A stretch of DNA of 11,085 nt from CAZZCN01 sp964652975 (GTDB lineage Bacteria > Bacillota > Clostridia > Saccharofermentanales > UBA5734), in assembly GCA_964652975.1 (NCBI GenBank), contig CAZZCN010000087.1:1-11085 (forward strand), written 5' to 3'. How positions within the stretch are numbered: the stretch's first letter is position 1; every line of letters starts with the position of its first letter. The position numbers and the translations under genes were made by a program. This document shows, in pieces, positions 5,458-11,085 of this stretch. The notes under the pieces are model-generated. The model was given only the letters and a program-made list of their open reading frames with translations. It made no database searches and was not told the origin of the DNA.

Positions 5458-7407
5458 CTAAAAATATTTGGGATTTACTGAACCAAAATTAGTAAAATGC
5501 TCCGAGCATGAAGGCGTTTTTGATAAAATTAATGAAAACTTAGCTTTGTGTGTCATTTTAGTAAATCGTATTAAGATGTCATTGATTCCCTCTTTTAGTT
5601 TCACGTCAGAGACATGTAGATTTTCGCTTGTAAAAAACTTGTAAGCATCGCTTTTAGAAACCTGTTCTCCATTTATCCACAGTATAAATGGGTCTGTAAA
5701 GCCAATCTGAATGCATACTTCAGTTTCTTCCTTTGCAACTAATTTTCTGACCAGATAACCCGTAGTTGCTCCTTGCATTGTATATAAGTCATCAAGGAAA
5801 AAACTGTCTTCGTGAATGTTCACAATTTCTTGCTTATAATCCGTTTCATCAAAACGGGCAAAAGCATATTCTTTTGATACAAATTCTTCATCATCAAGGT
5901 GAAAATCTACATGGTATCCACGAATAAGGTCATACTGCTCGCCCTGTGATGGCATCGCTTCAAAAAGACTGAAATATCCACCCTTTGCATTAATAATCCG
6001 CTCATCAGAAAAGCTCGGATTAGTCTTCCAAAACGGTCCTAATAGTTTCCAAGGAACAGCACAGGAAATACCAAAACTTTCTGATAAAATTACTTTTTCG
6101 TTTTCAAAAATAGAAAATAGCAATTCATTCTTTTCGTAAACAATTTTTGCTTCACTGTCAATAGCTAAAACAACAGATATTTGAATTTTCTCGCTGGCAT
6201 TTATTAAAACTGTTTCGCCTAATCCTGTGAACGTTATATATTCAGGAGTTTTTAAAGCAAAAGATAGTTTTTTTGGAATTTTTGTGTTATTAGAAATTGT
6301 AAATATTATTTCATTAGAACCACCTATTTCAATTGATGGAAAATCATTTAAATAATCTATTTGCACACTGTAATCCTTTGAGTCTTCATATGTAGAATCA
6401 TTCACAGGAGCATTCTCTATGCAAATATCGTTATTGATCTTGTCAGCATTCAATTTTACTCCCAATCTTGATATATCCTCTGATAAATCAAATACACTGT
6501 CACTTCTTCTGTTAGCACGAACTGACAAAACATAATGTGTATCCTCGTGGTCATGCCTTCTTATCATTTCTTCAGCTCCATAAATAATTCCCATAATGGA
6601 ACTAAGTGTTGCACATGTACAATCCGTATCAAATCCAGAATTTACTGCTAACATATTTGCTTTGATGAAGTCACCCTTTCCAAAGTACAGACAAAGGATT
6701 ACGATGCCGATGTTTTCAAATAAATTCGTACAATCTGGATGTCCATAGCGCTTCAGGAGCAAAAACAAAGCCTTTTTGTAATCATCACATTCCTTTGCAA
6801 GGTTCCTGGAATATTCAATCAATTGGTATATCCGGCTTTTTTGGGGAACATACTCTAATCCTATATTTATCAATTTATCCAGATCACTTTCAAAAAACGC
6901 CTCTGCCTCAAGTGCTGCCAAAAACTGTTCCGCATAAACCGATTCTCCGTAGTGGTCTATTTCTGCATCTCTTTTTGCATATTCAGCAGCAAGACTCGGA
7001 TTACCTGCAGCTACACAAGCCCAAATTTCACTCCTTATCGGACTGCCCATTCCTTCACGATAAAAATCATTGCAGAATTTTCCGCTTAAAGGAGGAAATA
7101 TGCCTTTATTAAAATTCTTTCTCATTACAGCATATTCTCCTGGAGAATAATCACAATTGTTTACAAAAGACTCCAATAAATCATTCGAGGTAAAATTGTG
7201 TCCTTTCTTTTCGAATACTTCAAGCCAGAGTATTTGAAGGTCCAAATCATCATTTGGAATCATAGTATTGACCATGCTTGGACAAAACTCCAAATTCATT
7301 GGCATCTTGATTCCCTCATATGGGGCACCAAGTGTTCCAAAAACTGTCTTGCCTAAAAAACAGCCATAAACCTTATCCAAATAATCCTTGTATGTTATCT
7401 TTTTCAT
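5458..7407 (-). CDS. ADP-ribosylglycohydrolase (DraG/ARH)-family protein with C-terminal beta-sandwich domains
   Basis: A 649-residue protein with no signal peptide, so probably cytoplasmic. The N-terminal ~285 residues have the DraG/ARH pattern. YGCFLGKTVFGTLGAPYEG (14-32) matches the opening glycine-rich helix. PNDDLDLQ (51-58) fits the first metal-binding cluster (tDDt in the family), here Asn-Asp-Asp. GFDTDC (258-263) fits the second Asp-x-Asp cluster and is followed by the usual small-residue helix ending YGAEE. Family members remove ADP-ribose from proteins or hydrolyse other N- or O-glycosidic bonds using two Mg or Mn ions. The C-terminal ~300 residues are extra: an Ig-like stretch (345-445) and a jelly-roll-like region (450-632) with ILWINGEQV and EGINDILIRF. 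The placement among carbohydrate-type proteins favours a sugar substrate over ADP-ribosyl-protein (inference). The start follows AGGAAG/TAGGA, 28 bp after the upstream gene, so the two are probably co-transcribed. The gene is very AT-rich. Confidence 0.8.
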   Translation of the reverse strand: MKKITYKDYLDKVYGCFLGKTVFGTLGAPYEGIKMPMNLEFCPSMVNTMIPNDDLDLQILWLEVFEKKGHNFTSNDLLESFVNNCDYSPGEYAVMRKNFNKGIFPPLSGKFCNDFYREGMGSPIRSEIWACVAAGNPSLAAEYAKRDAEIDHYGESVYAEQFLAALEAEAFFESDLDKLINIGLEYVPQKSRIYQLIEYSRNLAKECDDYKKALFLLLKRYGHPDCTNLFENIGIVILCLYFGKGDFIKANMLAVNSGFDTDCTCATLSSIMGIIYGAEEMIRRHDHEDTHYVLSVRANRRSDSVFDLSEDISRLGVKLNADKINNDICIENAPVNDSTYEDSKDYSVQIDYLNDFPSIEIGGSNEIIFTISNNTKIPKKLSFALKTPEYITFTGLGETVLINASEKIQISVVLAIDSEAKIVYEKNELLFSIFENEKVILSESFGISCAVPWKLLGPFWKTNPSFSDERIINAKGGYFSLFEAMPSQGEQYDLIRGYHVDFHLDDEEFVSKEYAFARFDETDYKQEIVNIHEDSFFLDDLYTMQGATTGYLVRKLVAKEETEVCIQIGFTDPFILWINGEQVSKSDAYKFFTSENLHVSDVKLKEGINDILIRFTKMTHKAKFSLILSKTPSCSEHFTNFGSVNPKYF

Positions 7408-7435
7408 AAGTCCTACTTCCTATCTTTATATATTT

Positions 7436-10400
7436 TTAGTAAATATTCCCGTCTACAATATCACCAATTATCGAATCCGTTATGTCCGGTTGCCTTTGAT
7501 TACTATCCACTTCACCTCTGAGCTTTAGCTCTCCAATTTCCCATAGTGTTACAGAAGTATCTAAAATTGTAATCCTTAAACAATTTGCTCTTATAAGCGT
7601 TGATAGTTTTAAGTTTGCAATAACTTCTGAGCTTAATTCATCTGTAAATGTTGTTTCAATAAATGTTTTTCCACAATCCAAACTATATTCAATCTTAAAA
7701 TTATGCGGAAACCTTGAACTATTATTCCCAGTAGATAGAATTACATTTGAAAAATTATAGTAGCCATCAAATTTAAGAGTAATTTGCGGATTTGTATCAT
7801 TTCCATCACTTGCCCAAACCGTTGAATTGTTTGTGTCAAACAAGTTAGACAATGAAGAGCCTGCTTTAACAGAGCTTGCCTGTGAATTCATAATATTAAT
7901 TTTTGTATCACTGCTTGTGAGGGGAGTTGAGCTTTGATTGCCGTATAATTCTACTTCTGTGAATTGAACAGCCTTTTCAGAAAAATTAGTAACTACAATT
8001 CTAATATAATAAGCATCAGCAAGTTCTAAAGCATCAACGGTATTTGGTATTTTTATATCTACCGGTATATTATATGGCTGATATTGTGCAGTATCAAACA
8101 CAGCACCGGGGATATCGGAAAAAATATTCCCATCAAGCGAGGACTGCAACTTTATTTGTGCAGGGAAATTCACATAATCCCCTCTGCCAAACATTTTTAA
8201 TCTTTCAACATTATATCTGCCATTTAAGGTGAAGGTTACAGAAATTTCACCCTGTGGGTCTTGACCGGAATCCCATAAATTATCTGTTTTGCCATCAATA
8301 AGATTGGCCCCGCTATAATGCAATGCATCCGAAACGGGAATTGCCACACATTTTGTCACCGGAATTTTACCGCCTATTGTTTGCTCTATTTCACTGCCGT
8401 AAAACTCAATTTCAGCTAGCTGGTTAATTGCATTTGCTCCATCATTTCCACCAGAAACAAGTATCTGCAAATACTTAGTTGCAACAGGGAAAGTAAACGA
8501 ACAAGGTTTTGAATAACCGGGCAATGGGGCTAAAAGATTTGTATAGGTCTTATTTTTTGCTGGTGTGGGCAAATCACTCCATGTTGCTGCGTCAGAGCTG
8601 ATTTTAAATTTAATATTTGCTGGAAATCCAATTTTGTCCATTCTTCCAAAAAACAAAACTTCATTTAAAGCATACATCTTTTCAAAGGTAACATTTAGGG
8701 AAACTTCGCCGGCATTGACGTTACTTGACCACATATTCTCTTTGTTTGCGTCGGTAAGTTTGGCTGTTGACATAGTGGTATTGTTTAATTGGTCGCCTGA
8801 AATTGAAATTTTTGTTGATGGTATCTTCGGATATTTTGAAACAAAAGGCTCCAATTTATAAAACTCTAATTTACCTACATCAAAAGTATTGTTATTGCTT
8901 GAAGAACTTGAAAACTCAATTCTTAAATACTTTGTTTCAATTGTTTTTGCATATTTTATGGAAACAGGTGATAATTCCCTTGGCTGCAAAGGCTTATTAT
9001 TTGTATAGGTATCTTCAAGTTTAGTATAGTTTATTCCATCTGAACTGGTATATAGCTTATAGTTTTGAGGGAAATTACAATATTCAGAACGGGGATAAAG
9101 CTTCATGCCATTAAGTGGCAATTCTGTTCCAAAATTTATATCTACAAATGCACTTGTGCCACTGACTACACCGGAGCTCCAGTAGGAATTTCCCTCTAAA
9201 AGATTATCCGCACTGTGATTTGGCAGATTATCATTTGAAGCAGCTGAATACTGCAATATTTTTGTATCCGAAACCGTCCCGACTTCATAGCCCCATACCT
9301 TCATCATATAAAGCTGATAAATACCAAAATTATCCCCATTCATTCCTCCCGTCATATGAAGATTTACAAAATCCATATTAATCGGAACAGAAAAATTATA
9401 GGTATAATCTCTGGACGGATGTCCTGTTTCTGTTAAATCATTTGTTACAGTTGAGACATTTAATGATGATTCATTCGGTCCGTAGGAAATCGCATTTACT
9501 TTTGAATCCTCTAATGTTTTTCCGCTTCCAAATGTAATTTGTGTTGGAAACATATTTCGCCCTGCATTCATTTGCATTTCAATTTTTGTTACAGCTATGT
9601 TCTTTTTTATTGCTATTGTCAAATCTGCACTCGCAACATCAAAACTTGACATCCACCAGCCATTTCCTGTTACGAGGTTATTAGCAGACCAAATTTCACT
9701 TTGTGTGCTTGATGCGATTAGTGAAAACTCAGCTGAAGTAAGCAATTTAACATCACCGGATGAATGTTCAATTTCCGCTGCTGCAGGAAGACCGAGAAAA
9801 AATCCTATTTTGCTAATTCCAACATTGGTTGAACTATTAACTGCATTATAAAATTCCACCCTCAAATATCTTGTATCAATTTCCGAATCAAAAGATATCA
9901 CGGTATCCGCAGAAATTGGCTGAACAGGCTTATAATTTGTAAACACCGCAATTTGAGTACCATAATCAATCCCATCGGCACTTTTGTAAATTTTAAAGGA
10001 CATAGGCATATCCTGATAATTACCCTTAGGCGTAAAACGAATTGAGTTTATACTTTTTACCAAATTGAAATCAAAATCAAGCTGCGGATGGTTGCTTGCA
10101 TTATATGCTTCTGTCCAGTTTCCGCCATTACCCGATATAATACTTGCTGCACTGTTTTGGTCACTGCCAAGAACGGATTTTACAGAAACAGGATTTATTT
10201 GTATTGAACCTGCGTCATCCAAATCATAGCCATATATTTCTGCTCCGTTTATCTGAAATATAGCATAGCCCTGATAATTCGCACCCTCCATATTTAAATT
10301 TACAAAAGTGTTCTTTATAGGATAATCAAATGAATAGGTATATTTTCCACCCAATGTGCTGTAACCATTTGTATATGCATCTGTAATAGTAGAACTACCG

Positions 10401-10792
10401 TTATTTGGCCCCTTTAACAGCGGATTGGATTTTGCTTCTGTAGCGGTATTCCCCCCTCCAAACACAATTTTATTCGGATAGGTTATCACATTGGAATTTC
10501 CATCCTTGTTGGCTGTGAAGATTATTTTTGAAATTGCAATATTTGTTTTTGCTCGTATTGTAATGTCAACAGAAAGTGATGCTTCTCCCCCTACCGAATG
10601 AAACCAAACCCCTGCATTGATCATGGTAGCAGCAGTACCCCATCCATCACTTGATGCGGATATTTCTAAATCTGCCGTTGTTAATTTACGTTCTGTTTGC
10701 GTTTTAGTAGGTACTCCAACCGCAAATATGTTATACATCGCTGTACATGCAAAGGCAATTGCCAATAACGCACTCAATATTCTCTTTTTCAT
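7436..10792 (-). CDS. Secreted protein of seven tandem discoidin-like modules
   Basis: A 1118-residue exported protein. The signal peptide is residues 1-24 (MKKR, hydrophobic core, cut after NIFA). The mature protein is a string of beta-sandwich modules of 130-160 residues: 36-192, 203-334, 350-505, 510-646, 660-799, 810-951 and 963-1093. Modules 1 and 3 are of the ~160-residue type that ends in YGYDL or WGYEV. The others are F5/8C (discoidin)-like, with recurring features such as W at the domain start, FPxxxKxxxSxDG and KYLRxEF...ExYG at the end. Such domains bind glycans, and this protein has nothing that looks catalytic. It also lacks a recognisable dockerin, sortase motif or membrane anchor; the tail is short and acidic. 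The start is supported by GGGAGGAA (10798-10805) and the signal peptide. The role is probably surface or substrate adhesion alongside the dockerin proteins. Confidence 0.85.
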   Translation of the reverse strand: MKKRILSALLAIAFACTAMYNIFAVGVPTKTQTERKLTTADLEISASSDGWGTAATMINAGVWFHSVGGEASLSVDITIRAKTNIAISKIIFTANKDGNSNVITYPNKIVFGGGNTATEAKSNPLLKGPNNGSSTITDAYTNGYSTLGGKYTYSFDYPIKNTFVNLNMEGANYQGYAIFQINGAEIYGYDLDDAGSIQINPVSVKSVLGSDQNSAASIISGNGGNWTEAYNASNHPQLDFDFNLVKSINSIRFTPKGNYQDMPMSFKIYKSADGIDYGTQIAVFTNYKPVQPISADTVISFDSEIDTRYLRVEFYNAVNSSTNVGISKIGFFLGLPAAAEIEHSSGDVKLLTSAEFSLIASSTQSEIWSANNLVTGNGWWMSSFDVASADLTIAIKKNIAVTKIEMQMNAGRNMFPTQITFGSGKTLEDSKVNAISYGPNESSLNVSTVTNDLTETGHPSRDYTYNFSVPINMDFVNLHMTGGMNGDNFGIYQLYMMKVWGYEVGTVSDTKILQYSAASNDNLPNHSADNLLEGNSYWSSGVVSGTSAFVDINFGTELPLNGMKLYPRSEYCNFPQNYKLYTSSDGINYTKLEDTYTNNKPLQPRELSPVSIKYAKTIETKYLRIEFSSSSSNNNTFDVGKLEFYKLEPFVSKYPKIPSTKISISGDQLNNTTMSTAKLTDANKENMWSSNVNAGEVSLNVTFEKMYALNEVLFFGRMDKIGFPANIKFKISSDAATWSDLPTPAKNKTYTNLLAPLPGYSKPCSFTFPVATKYLQILVSGGNDGANAINQLAEIEFYGSEIEQTIGGKIPVTKCVAIPVSDALHYSGANLIDGKTDNLWDSGQDPQGEISVTFTLNGRYNVERLKMFGRGDYVNFPAQIKLQSSLDGNIFSDIPGAVFDTAQYQPYNIPVDIKIPNTVDALELADAYYIRIVVTNFSEKAVQFTEVELYGNQSSTPLTSSDTKINIMNSQASSVKAGSSLSNLFDTNNSTVWASDGNDTNPQITLKFDGYYNFSNVILSTGNNSSRFPHNFKIEYSLDCGKTFIETTFTDELSSEVIANLKLSTLIRANCLRITILDTSVTLWEIGELKLRGEVDSNQRQPDITDSIIGDIVDGNIY
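10217..10687 (-). repeat. Discoidin-like ~160-residue module shared with the propeller-dockerin gene
   Basis: Encodes residues 36-192 of the seven-module protein. It is clearly homologous at DNA level to 2467-2940 and 3385-3858. Long identical runs occur around 10384-10490, for instance the part coding NGSST and GGGNTATEAKSNPLL. It differs from them in more places than they differ from each other. Confidence 0.83.
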
Positions 10793-10851
10793 CTCAGTTC
10801 CTCCCGTATATAATATTTCTCAATCTCTGAATTCTGCCAGCTTTACCTGAC

Positions 10852-10900
10852 TGTCAAATTTTTTGCATTTTTTAGTATGTATATATAACCTTTTTAAGGT
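10852..10900 (-). promoter_or_regulatory. Weak promoter candidates upstream of the seven-module gene
   Basis: On the minus strand an exact TTGACA lies at 10852-10857, but the hexamers 16-18 bp downstream (AGAATT, GAATTC, AATTCA) are poor -10 boxes. Just upstream is an AT-rich TATATA run (10878-10887) next to a small palindrome, ACCTT-TTT-AAGGT (10888-10900). I cannot decide which, if any, is the promoter. Confidence 0.25.
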
Positions 10901-10941
10901 AATTATTTTCAAAGTTATTAGTTTTGTATTTGGTATATTTC

Positions 10942-10994
10942 GCAGTGTTTTCTGCTACGAATGTTCCACTTGAAACTTGAGCAGAAAACACTGC
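10942..10994 (-). terminator. Long hairpin after the partial dockerin gene
   Basis: A perfect 15-bp stem (GCAGTGTTTTCTGCT at 10942-10956 with its complement at 10980-10994) around a 23-nt loop, which can fold further into a 5-bp inner stem with one G-T pair. It lies 32 nt past the TAA stop of the gene entering from the right. The sequence that follows on the minus strand (GAAATATACC) is not T-rich, so termination may be incomplete; transcript end protection is an alternative. Confidence 0.6.
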
Positions 10995-11026
10995 AACTAT
11001 ACCTGATAAAATGTTATTTAATACCC

Positions 11027-11085
11027 TTACCCTTGACTGATCGTAGAAATATTCAGTATATGTTTTTTAACTGCCAACAGATCTG
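11027..11085 (-). CDS. C-terminal end of a second dockerin protein (partial)
   Basis: The last 18 codons and TAA stop of a minus-strand gene whose body lies beyond the right edge. The translation DLLAVKKHILNISTISQG is identical to the last 18 residues of the propeller-dockerin protein. The DNA 11030-11085 matches 2044-2099 at 55 of 56 positions; the one change makes the last Gly codon GGG rather than GGA. This is the second half of dockerin repeat 2, so the neighbouring gene also encodes a dockerin-bearing secreted protein. What precedes the dockerin cannot be seen. Confidence 0.9.
   Translation of the reverse strand, partial: DLLAVKKHILNISTISQG

Noticed and set aside
8565..9024. Plus-strand frames opposite the seven-module gene
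   Set aside because: They are antisense to conserved discoidin-like modules and have no start signals.

Overview
The window looks like a chromosomal piece from a low-GC, anaerobic, spore-former-type Gram-positive bacterium (Firmicutes, probably class Clostridia). The grounds are AT-rich spacers, AGGAGG-type ribosome binding sites, a short-chain acyl-CoA dehydrogenase of the butyryl-CoA type, and secreted proteins ending in a calcium-binding dockerin. Dockerins imply that a scaffoldin with cohesins exists elsewhere in the genome (inference). I cannot name the species.

Layout. Positions 1-491 are an AT-rich leader. A monocistronic acyl-CoA dehydrogenase (492-1649, + strand) ends at a textbook terminator (1686-1723). 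The convergent spacer that follows holds four 15-bp repeats at a 32-33 bp period (1826-1937), which resemble the end of a transposon, and a second strong hairpin (1978-2013). From there on every gene is on the minus strand. Read in the direction of transcription they are: the last 18 codons of a dockerin protein entering from the right edge (11027-11085); a secreted 1118-residue protein made of seven discoidin-like beta-sandwich modules (7436-10792); a cytoplasmic ADP-ribosylglycohydrolase (DraG/ARH)-family enzyme with C-terminal beta-sandwich domains, 28 bp downstream (5458-7407); and a secreted 1069-residue protein carrying a five-bladed GH43-like propeller, further discoidin-like modules and a C-terminal dockerin (2041-5250).

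How the genes may work together. The two secreted proteins share near-identical ~160-residue modules, so they probably bind the same kind of ligand, most likely a complex glycan or glycoconjugate. The dockerin would attach the propeller protein to a cellulosome-like complex. The DraG-fold enzyme has no signal peptide and would act on an imported fragment. This is an accessory glycan-utilisation locus without a visible transporter or regulator inside the window.

The most unusual point is architectural. The propeller of the 1069-residue protein appears to sit inside a discoidin domain. The two halves of that domain flank the propeller, and an intact homologous domain occurs later in the same protein. 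Other points of note are a 279-bp perfectly repeated DNA block inside that gene, near-identical dockerin ends in two neighbouring genes, and the transposon-like repeats at the edge of the locus.
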